Positions 18,799 to 26,657 of a stretch of DNA of 64,000 nt are shown piece by piece (position 1 is the stretch's first letter; the number at the start of each line of letters is the position of its first letter). Both the position numbers and the translations under genes were made by a program. The notes beneath the pieces are model-generated. The model ran no database searches. It was not told the DNA's origin and saw only the letters and a program-made list of their open reading frames with translations. The DNA is from Flavobacterium sp. (GTDB taxonomy: Bacteria; Bacteroidota; Bacteroidia; Flavobacteriales; Flavobacteriaceae): NCBI RefSeq assembly GCF_017744675.1, contig NZ_JAGIAV010000006.1:186001-250000 (forward strand), in the 5' to 3' direction.

Positions 18799-19131
18799 TT
18801 AAGCCGTTTGATCGTCTATAGTAGCGTCAGGAGCATTTTTCTTTACCGATTCGATTCCGTTTTCTCTCGCGGCTACGCTTTCGTACATTTCGCTTGAACC
18901 GATGATTTGGCCATTTCCAGCTTTTAAATTGAAATATGGTTTTCCGCTTTTAGATTCTAATCTGTCATAACGATCATCGTCTGCCGCATTTTTTTTAACA
19001 GACTCAATTCCATTATTACATGCCGCTTTTGTAGTGTAGCCTTCGCTTGTTAAAATGGTCTGACCATTACCGGCTTTTAAATTAAATTGAAACTCTCCGT
19101 TGGCTCTAGTAGTGATTACAAATTTTCCCAT
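18799..19131 (-). CDS. yegP: YegP/DUF1508 family protein with two tandem repeats
   Basis: A 110-residue soluble protein made of two DUF1508 repeats, about residues 3-49 and 54-102. Both carry the core 'FNLKAGNGQ.I..SE.Y' and 'NGIESVKKNA'. This matches the two-repeat YegP architecture and length. The molecular function of the family is not established. No signal peptide. It converges with PUL1 and seems to be a single-gene unit. Confidence 0.92.
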   Translation of the reverse strand: MGKFVITTRANGEFQFNLKAGNGQTILTSEGYTTKAACNNGIESVKKNAADDDRYDRLESKSGKPYFNLKAGNGQIIGSSEMYESVAARENGIESVKKNAPDATIDDQTA

Positions 19132-19257
19132 GTAGTTTATTTTTAAAGTTAGGTAATATTATATTTTGCTATTGATAAAAATACAAAACTTAGTAATATA
19201 AATCATACGCCTGTTTAAAAAAATGATTACCTTATTGATAAAAAATTAAAACTGAGT

Positions 19258-20007
19258 TTATATGCCTAAACGGAAGTCAGAAACACTTTTTTCTTCTAGA
19301 TTGATTTCTTCAAAAATACTTTGCGTTCCTTTGTCTACAGGACATTGTGTGCTAATTCCCATCCAGATTTCTTTTGGATAATTGTTTTTGTACAAACGAA
19401 CCATCTGCCAATTCTTTTTATCTAGCGAATAATAACTTGCAACCGTTTTAGTATCAGAACTGATTTTCATGTAAACAGAAGGTACTTTCACCACATCATG
19501 ATTATTATCGTCAGAAGTTCCCATGGTACGAACGGTTACCACTCTGTGATTGCCTCTTTCGTCCTGTTCGAAACAAAATTTCTGATAAAAACGATCATTC
19601 ACATAAAGATATAAAACACCAGCATTATACAAACCTTTCTCTGTAAACTCAGGCGTAACTTTCGCGCTAAGCGTAAAAGGTTTTGTGTTGTCTACTTTAG
19701 ACAAAAGCATGGGTGCAGTTGTGTTGGACAATTTTCCGTTTGGATCAGAAAAGTAATCTGATTTTTCACCCGCTTTAAAAGTGATTTTTTCATTTGCTTC
19801 TAGTTTTATTAGCGAGTCGGCACCGTTAACCGCTTTTGTAAAATGTATAGAAGACAGTTTAATATCGCAAGGCGAACCATTGACAAATGCAGAATCTGTT
19901 TTTGTTTCTTCTTTCGATGCGGCTTTTGAAGATTCGTTTTTATTATTGCAGCTTAACAAAACAGAAAGACTAAGAATAATAAAAATGTTAGGAAAAAATG
20001 TTTTCAT
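19258..20007 (-). CDS. DUF1349-family lipoprotein (concanavalin-A-like fold)
   Basis: A 249-residue lipoprotein with lipobox 'SVLLSCNNK'. After a low-complexity Lys/Glu/Ser linker comes a jelly-roll domain of the DUF1349 type ('FSDPNGKLSNTTAPMLL', 'FCFEQDERGNHRVVTVRT', 'SYYSLDKKNWQMVRLYK', 'MGISTQCPV'). Such domains resemble carbohydrate-binding folds, but no ligand is known. It is divergent from the LuxR-type regulator at 20109, with a gap of about 100 nt for promoters. Confidence 0.75.
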   Translation of the reverse strand: MKTFFPNIFIILSLSVLLSCNNKNESSKAASKEETKTDSAFVNGSPCDIKLSSIHFTKAVNGADSLIKLEANEKITFKAGEKSDYFSDPNGKLSNTTAPMLLSKVDNTKPFTLSAKVTPEFTEKGLYNAGVLYLYVNDRFYQKFCFEQDERGNHRVVTVRTMGTSDDNNHDVVKVPSVYMKISSDTKTVASYYSLDKKNWQMVRLYKNNYPKEIWMGISTQCPVDKGTQSIFEEINLEEKSVSDFRLGI

Positions 20008-20108
20008 AGATTATTTTTTTGGGATAGAAAGTGATATTTTTAATGTTCCAAAAATAGAATTGCTTTAAAAAAGAGGCAATACGTAAAATTAACCAATTAC
20101 AGATTTAA

Positions 20109-20879
20109 ATGCCACAGACTTCTTCGATCGAAAACCAATTAATGACCACATTTTTAGAACAAAAATTTGAAATTGGAGAATCTAATGATATCGAAATGTA
20201 CAAGCAGTTTGTGAACAATTATGTCAAAATTGAACAATGTGTGGCCGTGTTATCCGATTATCAATCTGATAAAAGCTATATCTACGCTGGAAATTTCGGT
20301 TCTGTTTTCGGACTCCCAAATGAAAATGCTGTAATCGATTCTGCTTTTGAAGAATGTATTTTTACCAAAATCAATTCAGAAGATTTGATCGAAAGACATG
20401 TTTTAGAACTTAATTTCTATCAGTTTTTAAAAGGAATACCAAAAGAAGAATATAGTAATTACAGCACGTTTAGCCGACTAAGAATGAAAGAATCGGTAGA
20501 AAAATGTGCTTATATAAATCATCGAACAATTTATCTCAAAACGTTTAGCAACGGCAGTATTTCTCTTGCATTGTGCCTTTATATTCCATCGACCGATTTA
20601 CAACCTAGAAAAGGAATTGATGGAAAGATTTTTAATATTCAGACAGGCGAGGTAATCGAGTCTGAGAAATATAAAAATAAGGCAGAAGCCATTCTTTCAA
20701 AAAGAGAAATAGAAGTTCTAACCAATGTTGCAAAAGGATACAAAAGCGAACAGATTGCATCAGAAATGCATATTTCGGTCTATACTGTAAGACGTCATAG
20801 GCAAAACATCATCGAAAAATTGAAAGTTACCAATACTGCAGAGGCAATACAAACAGCCATGGTCATGGGAATTATTTAG
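20109..20879 (+). CDS. LuxR-type HTH transcriptional regulator
   Basis: A 256-residue cytoplasmic regulator. Residues about 196-256 form a LuxR/GerE HTH ('LSKREIEVLTNVAKGY..EQIA', 'ISVYTVRRHRQNIIEKL'). The N-terminal ~190 residues are a sensory region without a recognised domain (possibly PAS-like) and carry no receiver phospho-Asp pattern, so it is not an obvious two-component response regulator. Divergent from the DUF1349 lipoprotein, which may be a target. Confidence 0.85.
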   Translation: MPQTSSIENQLMTTFLEQKFEIGESNDIEMYKQFVNNYVKIEQCVAVLSDYQSDKSYIYAGNFGSVFGLPNENAVIDSAFEECIFTKINSEDLIERHVLELNFYQFLKGIPKEEYSNYSTFSRLRMKESVEKCAYINHRTIYLKTFSNGSISLALCLYIPSTDLQPRKGIDGKIFNIQTGEVIESEKYKNKAEAILSKREIEVLTNVAKGYKSEQIASEMHISVYTVRRHRQNIIEKLKVTNTAEAIQTAMVMGII

Positions 20880-20925
20880 CTTTAAACTTTAATAGTTAAA
20901 TTTGATATTACGTAAGAATAATCTT

Positions 20926-20933
20926 TATATTTG
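20926..20933 (+). promoter_or_regulatory. Bacteroidota -7 box of the NlpE-like gene
   Basis: TATATTTG fits the TAnnTTTG consensus exactly, with TTTG at 20901-20904 (21-nt spacer from TTG). Transcription would begin close to 20940. That rules out a longer start at 20931 and supports 20949. Confidence 0.6.
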
Positions 20934-20948
20934 AAGAAAAAAAATAAT

Positions 20949-21419
20949 ATGAAGAAAATATTTATTCTTGCGTTTGCAGCTGTTATTGTAACATCTTGCA
21001 ATTCTAAAAATAGTAAAGATGAAAATAATGCTGTTTTGACAGACACCATTGCAAATAATGAAAAAGAAGATACCGTTGAGAGCATTTCTGTATATGAAGG
21101 AACATTGCCATGTGCAGATTGCGAAGGAATAAAAACAATTTTAAAAATTGATGCTGTAGATAATAAATTCCAGTTATCCAGTATATACCAAGGAAAACAG
21201 CCTGAAAAAAGCTTTACAGAAAAAGGTAATATCAACACAGAAAGAGGTTTAGAAAAAGATCCTGATGGAACAATTTTTGTTCTTAATTGGGACAAACCAG
21301 AAAAAGATCAAACGTATTATGGTTACTACAGCAAAAATCCTGAAAAGCTCTATTTGCTAGACAGGAACAAAAAAGTAATCAAATCTAAGCTGGATTATTT
21401 TTTAGAATTAAACGAGTAA
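20949..21419 (+). CDS. NlpE-N-like lipoprotein
   Basis: A 156-residue lipoprotein with lipobox 'VIVTSC' (Cys17). The mature part carries the NlpE N-terminal signature 'YEGTLPCADCEGIKT' (Cys55 and Cys58), then a small beta-barrel ending with 'YYGYYSKNPEKLYLLDRNKKVI'. In Enterobacteria NlpE senses envelope and copper stress through Cpx. Bacteroidota homologues are shorter and their role is unproven. The start at 20949 is preferred because the longer start falls inside the promoter box. Confidence 0.85.
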   Translation: MKKIFILAFAAVIVTSCNSKNSKDENNAVLTDTIANNEKEDTVESISVYEGTLPCADCEGIKTILKIDAVDNKFQLSSIYQGKQPEKSFTEKGNINTERGLEKDPDGTIFVLNWDKPEKDQTYYGYYSKNPEKLYLLDRNKKVIKSKLDYFLELNE

Positions 21420-21567
21420 AATAATGTAAGACCGTTTAAATAAAGCTTTTCAAAGAAAATATTATAAACTTAACGACTTTGACAGTACTTAAGTTTGTAA
21501 TATTTTTTTATTTTTAGGCTGATAAAAAAGTACCATCAATATTAATTTCTATTGATGAAGATTGACT

Positions 21568-22692
21568 ATGAAAGAAATCAGCGAAATCCTGAAAGCTTAC
21601 ACCCAAGCAAAATCTGAGGGAAAGAAAACGGCTTTAGCAACAGTAGTAAAAGTTGAAGGTTCGTCTTACAGACAGCCTGGCGCGCGCATGCTTGTTACCG
21701 AAGACGGCATGCTTACCGGTGCAATTAGTGGAGGCTGTTTGGAAGGCGATGCATTACGAAAAGCACTTCTTTCTATAAATCAGAAGCAAAATAAACTTGT
21801 AACCTACAATACAAATAACGAAGATGATGCTGAAGTGGGACTGCAGCTTGGGTGCAACGGAATTGTTCATATCCTTTTTGAATATATAAATGAAGAGGTT
21901 GAAAACAATCCGATTTGGCTTTTAAAACAATTAGAATTAGAAAGAAAAGAAGCGGTGATCGTAACCGTTTTTTCTTTAAAAAGAAATACTTTTCAGATGG
22001 GAACCGCTTTGTTTTTCAGAAAAGACAGTCCGCTTATAAATTATAATGATGAAGTTTTAAACCTAATTTCTGATGTAAAAGAAGTGTTGGAAAACAAAAC
22101 ATCGGTAGTAAAAAGACTTCAAGAGGAAAACAGCAACGAAGCCTTAATCGAATATGTAAAACCCTCTATTTCACTTGTAATTGCTGGAGCAGGAAATGAT
22201 ATTCAGCCATTGGTAAAAATGGCTGTAGTTTTAGGGTGGAGAATTACTGTTGGAGAAGGGCGAGCGACACACGCGACAGCAAAACGTTTTCCGAAAGCCA
22301 ATGAGGTTTCGGTTGTAAAAGCAGAACAATTTCTGCATAATATAACAATTGACGATCAGACGTATTTTCTTTTAATGACGCACAATTACAAATACGATTT
22401 GGCAGTTTTAAAAGAGTTATTAAAGACCGATTTTCATTATATCGGAATTCTGGGACCAAAATCAAAATTCAACAGAATGCTCGACGATCTTTTGATGGAA
22501 GGAATTACTGTAAACAAAGAACAGCTTAAAAGAATTCACAGCCCTGTTGGTTTAGATATTGGCACAGAAACCTCTGAAGAAATCGCTTTGTCAATTGTAT
22601 CAGAAATAAAAGCTGTAGCTTCAGAAAAAAGCGGAACTTCGTTGAAATATAAAGAAGGGAAAATACACGACGAAATTCATTATGGAGAATAA
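21568..22692 (+). CDS. XdhC/PaoD-like molybdenum cofactor insertion chaperone
   Basis: A 374-residue XdhC/CoxI-family protein that would bind mature molybdenum cofactor and deliver it to the molybdenum hydroxylase encoded at 25-28.9 kb. N-terminal XdhC_CoxI motifs are 'GSSYRQPGARMLVTEDG' and 'GAISGGCLEGD'; the C-terminal half is a Rossmann domain ('LVIAGAGNDIQPLVKMA', 'ILGPKSKFNRML', 'HSPVGLDIGTETSEEIALS'). I start at the ATG 21568 rather than a TTG two codons upstream. It overlaps the MocA-like gene by 11 nt, so the two are translationally linked. Confidence 0.92.
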   Translation: MKEISEILKAYTQAKSEGKKTALATVVKVEGSSYRQPGARMLVTEDGMLTGAISGGCLEGDALRKALLSINQKQNKLVTYNTNNEDDAEVGLQLGCNGIVHILFEYINEEVENNPIWLLKQLELERKEAVIVTVFSLKRNTFQMGTALFFRKDSPLINYNDEVLNLISDVKEVLENKTSVVKRLQEENSNEALIEYVKPSISLVIAGAGNDIQPLVKMAVVLGWRITVGEGRATHATAKRFPKANEVSVVKAEQFLHNITIDDQTYFLLMTHNYKYDLAVLKELLKTDFHYIGILGPKSKFNRMLDDLLMEGITVNKEQLKRIHSPVGLDIGTETSEEIALSIVSEIKAVASEKSGTSLKYKEGKIHDEIHYGE

Positions 22693-23287
22693 ACTTCATC
22701 ATAAAACAGGTATTATTATTCTGGCCGCTGGCAATTCTTCCAGATTAGACAGGCCAAAACAATTACTGAAATACAAAGAATCGACTCTGCTCAAGAATAC
22801 AATTTCAGAAACCTTAAAAGTTAAAAATTCGTTTGTTATAGTGGTAACAGGCGCTAATTATGATGTAATCGAAAAAGAAATTAATGCATCTGAAATAACA
22901 TTTTCTTTCAATCCAGATTGGAAAACAGGAATGTCTTCGTCAATTGTAAAAGGAGTTAGCAAATTACTAGTTGCAAATCCAGATTGCGAACAATGTATTT
23001 TAGCAGTCTGCGATCAACCTTTTGTCACGAGTTTTATTTTTGAAAGTTTAATTTTGGAATCCAATAAAACTAAAAAAAGAATCGCTGCTTCGGCATATTC
23101 AGAAACCTTAGGAACGCCGGTTCTATTTCAAAAAAAATATTTTCAAGAGCTTTTGGAATTAAAAGGTAAAGAAGGCGCCAAAAAACTCATTAAAAAATAT
23201 ATTGATGATGTAGTTTCAATTCCTTTCGAAAAAGGAAATATTGATATTGATACGGAAGAAGATTATTCTAAGTTGATTTCGAATTGA
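22682..23287 (+). CDS. mocA: MocA-like molybdenum cofactor cytidylyltransferase
   Basis: A 201-residue nucleotidyltransferase with the GT-A-type signature 'IIILAAGNSSRLDRPKQLL' at its N-terminus and 'AVCDQPFV' in the middle. MocA converts molybdopterin-Mo to the cytosine dinucleotide form (MCD) used by xanthine-oxidase-family enzymes such as PaoABC. Overlap with XdhC and nearness to the Pao-like subunits support that role. MobA (GMP form) is the alternative, but the context argues against it. Confidence 0.88.
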   Translation: MENKLHHKTGIIILAAGNSSRLDRPKQLLKYKESTLLKNTISETLKVKNSFVIVVTGANYDVIEKEINASEITFSFNPDWKTGMSSSIVKGVSKLLVANPDCEQCILAVCDQPFVTSFIFESLILESNKTKKRIAASAYSETLGTPVLFQKKYFQELLELKGKEGAKKLIKKYIDDVVSIPFEKGNIDIDTEEDYSKLISN

Positions 23288-23355
23288 GTAACAGAGTTAC
23301 AAAGAGACAGAGAAACAGAGAAACAAAGGTTTTTATGTCGATTGTCTAGATCCAG

Positions 23356-23459
23356 TTTGTCATCCTGACGAAGGAAGGATCACACTAGAAGCTCCATTAT
23401 AGAATGTCTCAATCTTTGTCGATTCTCGTGTGTGATCCTTCCTTCGTCAGGATGACAAA
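23356..23459. repeat. 30-bp perfect inverted repeat between convergent genes
   Basis: The arm 23356-23385 (starting TTTGTCATCCTGACGAAGG) is the exact inverse of 23430-23459, around a 44-nt spacer. It sits between convergent mocA and cysteine desulfurase genes and could terminate both. It is followed at 23465-23535 by CTTTGCG-family words. Confidence 0.85.
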
Positions 23460-23540
23460 AAAACTTCGCGTCTCTGCGACTTTGCGAGATTAAAAAAGAA
23501 AAAAACTTTGCGAACTTTGCGCCTTTGCGGTGAAAAATTA

Positions 23541-24677
23541 TCAGCCACGTAGCTTCCCAGCCAATTCCAAAACCCGCTCCACAGCAGTATCAATTTCCTC
23601 AGAAGTCGTAAATCTTCCCAAACTAAAACGAATCGAACTCAAAGCTTCTTCATCAGATAATCCCATTGCTTTTAAAACATGCGAAGGTTCAGAAGTCACT
23701 GCCGAACATGAAGCGCCATTTGAAACCGAAATATTTCCCAAACCCAAAATCAACTGTTCTGAATTTACACCTGGAAAACAAATGTTTGAAGTATTGTAAA
23801 TTCGGTTTTGAGTATTTCCGTTTACAAAAGAATCTTCAAATTGCAATAAACCTTTTTCAAGTCTGTCTCGCAATAGAGAAACTCTATTTTGATCTTTTTC
23901 TAATTCATTTACAGCAACTTCACAAGCTTTTCCTAAACCGATAATTCCGGGAACGTTTAGCGTTCCGCTTCTTAATTTTCTCTGTTGTCCGCCTCCAAGA
24001 ATTTGAGGGGACAATTTGATTTTGGCTTTCGCCGAAATGTATAAAGCGCCAACTCCTTTCGGACCATAAAATTTATGTGCAGATAAAGTCAAAAGATCAA
24101 TTCCGAGGTTTCTTATATCAATCGGAATCTTGCCGACAGCCTGTGTGGCATCACACATAAAAAGCACATTTTTAGCTTTCAGAATTTTAGAAATTGCGCT
24201 ACTATTTTGTATGACACCTGTCTCATTATTAGAAATCATTCCAATGAAAACCAGTGTTTTATCAGTAATTATTTCTTCCAAAAGTTGAAGATTTAAAAGT
24301 CCGTCAGAACCAGTCGGCAAATAAGTAACTTCAAAACCAATGCTTTCCATAAAACGGCAAGTTTCAAGAACTGCTTTATGTTCGGTTTGAACGGTAACAA
24401 TATGTTTTCGGTTTTGATCAGCCAAACCTTTTATAGCTAAATTAATAGCTTCTGTAGCGCCAGAAGTAAAGACGATTTCATCAGCATCTGCATGAATCAA
24501 ATCTGCGACTTGCCAAGCCGCATTTTCAACCGCCTCTTTTACCGTTAATCCAGCCAAATGAGTTCCCGTTGAATTCGCATATAAGTCAGTAAAATACGGA
24601 AGCATCGCATTTACAACACGTTCATCAACACGGGTTGTGGCATTATTATCAAGATAAATGATTTCTTGTTGTGGCAT
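23541..24677 (-). CDS. Cysteine desulfurase (NifS/IscS class)
   Basis: PLP-dependent enzyme of 378 residues that takes sulfur from cysteine. The PLP lysine is Lys202 in 'LSAHKFYGPKGVGALYI', the sugar-phosphate-like pocket is 'TSGATEAINLA', and the catalytic Cys324 lies in 'NGASCSAVTSEPSHVL'. It is encoded between the cofactor chaperone genes and the molybdenum hydroxylase, on the opposite strand. In Rhodobacter a NifS-type enzyme (NifS4) sulfurates the molybdenum cofactor held by XdhC, and the same job is likely here. General iron-sulfur cluster supply is the alternative. Confidence 0.9.
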   Translation of the reverse strand: MPQQEIIYLDNNATTRVDERVVNAMLPYFTDLYANSTGTHLAGLTVKEAVENAAWQVADLIHADADEIVFTSGATEAINLAIKGLADQNRKHIVTVQTEHKAVLETCRFMESIGFEVTYLPTGSDGLLNLQLLEEIITDKTLVFIGMISNNETGVIQNSSAISKILKAKNVLFMCDATQAVGKIPIDIRNLGIDLLTLSAHKFYGPKGVGALYISAKAKIKLSPQILGGGQQRKLRSGTLNVPGIIGLGKACEVAVNELEKDQNRVSLLRDRLEKGLLQFEDSFVNGNTQNRIYNTSNICFPGVNSEQLILGLGNISVSNGASCSAVTSEPSHVLKAMGLSDEEALSSIRFSLGRFTTSEEIDTAVERVLELAGKLRG

Positions 24678-24715
24678 AATTTGGGCTTATTTCAGTAAAA
24701 ATACAATTTTATAAT

Positions 24716-24854
24716 CTCGCAAAGTCGCAGAGACGCAAAGTTTTTTAAACCATATAAGTGATATAATTTCAATTAAGAAAAAACTTAAAATTCCTTATAT
24801 CCCTTATATGGTTATTTTTTTGAATTAAACTTTGCGTCTCTGCGACTTTGCGAG
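24716..24854. repeat. 28-bp perfect inverted repeat, CTTTGCG family
   Basis: The arm 24716-24743 (CTCGCAAAGTCGCAGAGACG...) is the exact inverse of 24827-24854. Inside, a second pair (AACCATATAAG / CTTATATGGTT, about 24748-24811) extends the palindrome, so the whole 139 nt can form one long stem. It lies between divergent cysteine desulfurase and paoA-like genes, where a terminator is not expected. Further CTTTGCG words run to 24910. Confidence 0.85.
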
Positions 24855-24910
24855 AATTTATTTATCATGCTTTGCGAACTTTGCGAAAACATTGCGCCTT
24901 TGCGGTTAAA

Positions 24911-25034
24911 AAATACGAAATTGTAATTATTCTAAATAAGAGTAATGTTTGAATTTCATAACTTTTTGTGATAGAAGATCATTAAATTTGTTAGAATGAC
25001 AAAAGTGAATTGGCTAATTTAACAAATAGACTGA
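24911..25034 (+). promoter_or_regulatory. Upstream region of the Pao-like operon
   Basis: After the repeat block the sequence contains TAAATTTG at 24983-24990, a match to the TAnnTTTG -7 box. The nearest upstream TTG is only 14 nt away, so the -33 element is weak. No other structure seen. Confidence 0.4.
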
Positions 25035-25673
25035 ATGGCTTCTAAAAAAACAAACCAAGATAAAGTAACGCCCGAAGATGCAAGTTCGCGTCGTGACTTT
25101 ATAAAGAAATCAGGACTTTTTACCGCTCTTGCTCTGGCACCTCCTTCATTGGTAATGGCTTCAGACAAGAAATGGGATGAAAAAATTGCGGAGTATTTAG
25201 AAACCGTACCACTTTCTATTGAAGTAAATGGCACAAAACACAATTTGAATATTGAGCCTAGAACTACACTGTTGGATTTACTTCGCGAACAATTACAGCT
25301 TACGGGAACCAAAAAAGGCTGCGACCACGGACAATGTGGCGCTTGTACCGTTCATGTAAATGGAACTCGAATTTTGTCTTGTCTTTCTCTGGCAACGATG
25401 CAGCAAAATGCCCAAGTAACTACAATCGAAGGACTCTCAAAAGGAAAAAAACTGCATCCCATGCAGGAAGCTTTTATCAAAAACGATGGCTTTCAATGCG
25501 GATATTGCACTCCAGGACAAATCATGTCGGGAATTGCCTGTATCAAAGAAGGCCATGCCAACAGCAGAGAAGAAATCAGGGAATATATGAGCGGCAACAT
25601 CTGCAGATGCGGTGCTTATCACAATATTGTGGACGCTATAACTGAAGTGAAGGAAGGAGGGAAGGAACTATGA
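25035..25673 (+). CDS. paoA: PaoA-like [2Fe-2S] subunit of periplasmic aldehyde oxidase
   Basis: The electron-transfer subunit (212 residues) of a heterotrimeric molybdenum hydroxylase. It has a twin-arginine-type export signal 'SSRRDFIKKSG' (residues 17-27). The plant-type [2Fe-2S] site uses Cys96, Cys101, Cys104 and Cys116 ('GCDHGQCGACTVHVNG'); the second site uses Cys155, Cys158, Cys190 and Cys192 ('CGYCTPGQ', 'ICRCGAY'). E. coli PaoA has the same architecture with a Tat signal that exports the assembled complex. It overlaps the next gene (ATGA), showing coupling. Xanthine dehydrogenase or isoquinoline oxidoreductase small subunits are alternatives. Confidence 0.9.
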   Translation: MASKKTNQDKVTPEDASSRRDFIKKSGLFTALALAPPSLVMASDKKWDEKIAEYLETVPLSIEVNGTKHNLNIEPRTTLLDLLREQLQLTGTKKGCDHGQCGACTVHVNGTRILSCLSLATMQQNAQVTTIEGLSKGKKLHPMQEAFIKNDGFQCGYCTPGQIMSGIACIKEGHANSREEIREYMSGNICRCGAYHNIVDAITEVKEGGKEL

Positions 25674-26650
25674 AAAACTTTCAGATCATTAAAGCCTTGT
25701 CGTCTTCATCGGCAGTTACAGGAAAAGCAAAAGATGATTCTTCTATGTTTATCGCTGGAGGAACCAATCTGGTTGATTTAATGAAGAAGAACATTGTGGC
25801 ACCAGACAAATTAGTTGACATCAATGGATTAGATTTAAAGAAAATCGAGTTTTTAAAAGGAAAAGTATCAATAGGGGCTTTGGCTAAAAACAGTCAGGTT
25901 GCCGAAGATGCTTCTATAAAAGAAAAATATCCTTTGCTGGCATTGGCTTTGGCCGCAGGTGCTTCTCAGCAGATCAGGCATATGGCAACGGTTGGCGGTA
26001 ATATGCTTCAAAAAACACGTTGCTCGTATTATTACAATGCCGATATGCCTTGCAATAAACGTAATCCAAAAAGCGGATGCGGTGCTATTGGAGGTTCTAA
26101 TAGAATGGCGGCGGTTTTTGGCGCTTCAGATAGTTGTATTGCGGTTCACCCAAGTGATATGTGTGTGGCTTTGGCTGCGCTTGACGCGAAAGTTTTGGTA
26201 GAAGGTCCAAAAGGAAAAAGAGAAATTAATTTTACTGATTTCCACAGACTTCCAGGAAACACGCCTGAAAAAGACAATACTTTAGATAGTAGAGAATTGA
26301 TTACCTCGGTAGAAATTCCAGATAATAATTTTACTAAAAATGTCCATTATCTAAAAGTTCGCGACCGAACAAGTTATGCCTTTGCATTGGTATCGGTCGC
26401 AGTAGCATTAGATATAAAAAATAATACTATAAATGATGTCAAACTAGCAATGGGCGGTGTGGCACATAAACCTTGGAGATTGACTGAAACTGAAAAATTC
26501 TTGAAGGGAAAAACAGTTTCAGATGATCTATTCAAACAAGCAGGTGATTTGTCTATGAAAGGCGCCAAAGGATATGGGGACAATGATTTTAAACTAACGC
26601 TTGGAAGAAACGCAGTAACAGAAGCACTTACAATAGCAGCATCAAAATAA
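25670..26650 (+). CDS. paoB: PaoB-like FAD subunit of molybdenum hydroxylase
   Basis: A 326-residue FAD-binding subunit of the xanthine oxidase middle-subunit family. FAD contacts are in 'FIAGGTNLVDLMK' and 'ATVGGNMLQKTRC'. An insert rich in cysteine (Cys118, Cys128, Cys137, with Cys156 nearby; 'RCSYYYNADMPCNKRNPKSGC') matches the extra [4Fe-4S] cluster of PaoB-type subunits, absent from ordinary xanthine dehydrogenase FAD domains. No signal peptide: export would piggyback on PaoA. It is 7 nt from the catalytic subunit gene. Confidence 0.88.
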   Translation: MKNFQIIKALSSSSAVTGKAKDDSSMFIAGGTNLVDLMKKNIVAPDKLVDINGLDLKKIEFLKGKVSIGALAKNSQVAEDASIKEKYPLLALALAAGASQQIRHMATVGGNMLQKTRCSYYYNADMPCNKRNPKSGCGAIGGSNRMAAVFGASDSCIAVHPSDMCVALAALDAKVLVEGPKGKREINFTDFHRLPGNTPEKDNTLDSRELITSVEIPDNNFTKNVHYLKVRDRTSYAFALVSVAVALDIKNNTINDVKLAMGGVAHKPWRLTETEKFLKGKTVSDDLFKQAGDLSMKGAKGYGDNDFKLTLGRNAVTEALTIAASK

Positions 26651-26657
26651 TTAAATT

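Noticed and set aside
23356..24910. Repeats considered as a CRISPR array
   Set aside because: The units are inverted, unevenly spaced and variable in length; there are no regular direct repeats with unique spacers and no cas genes.
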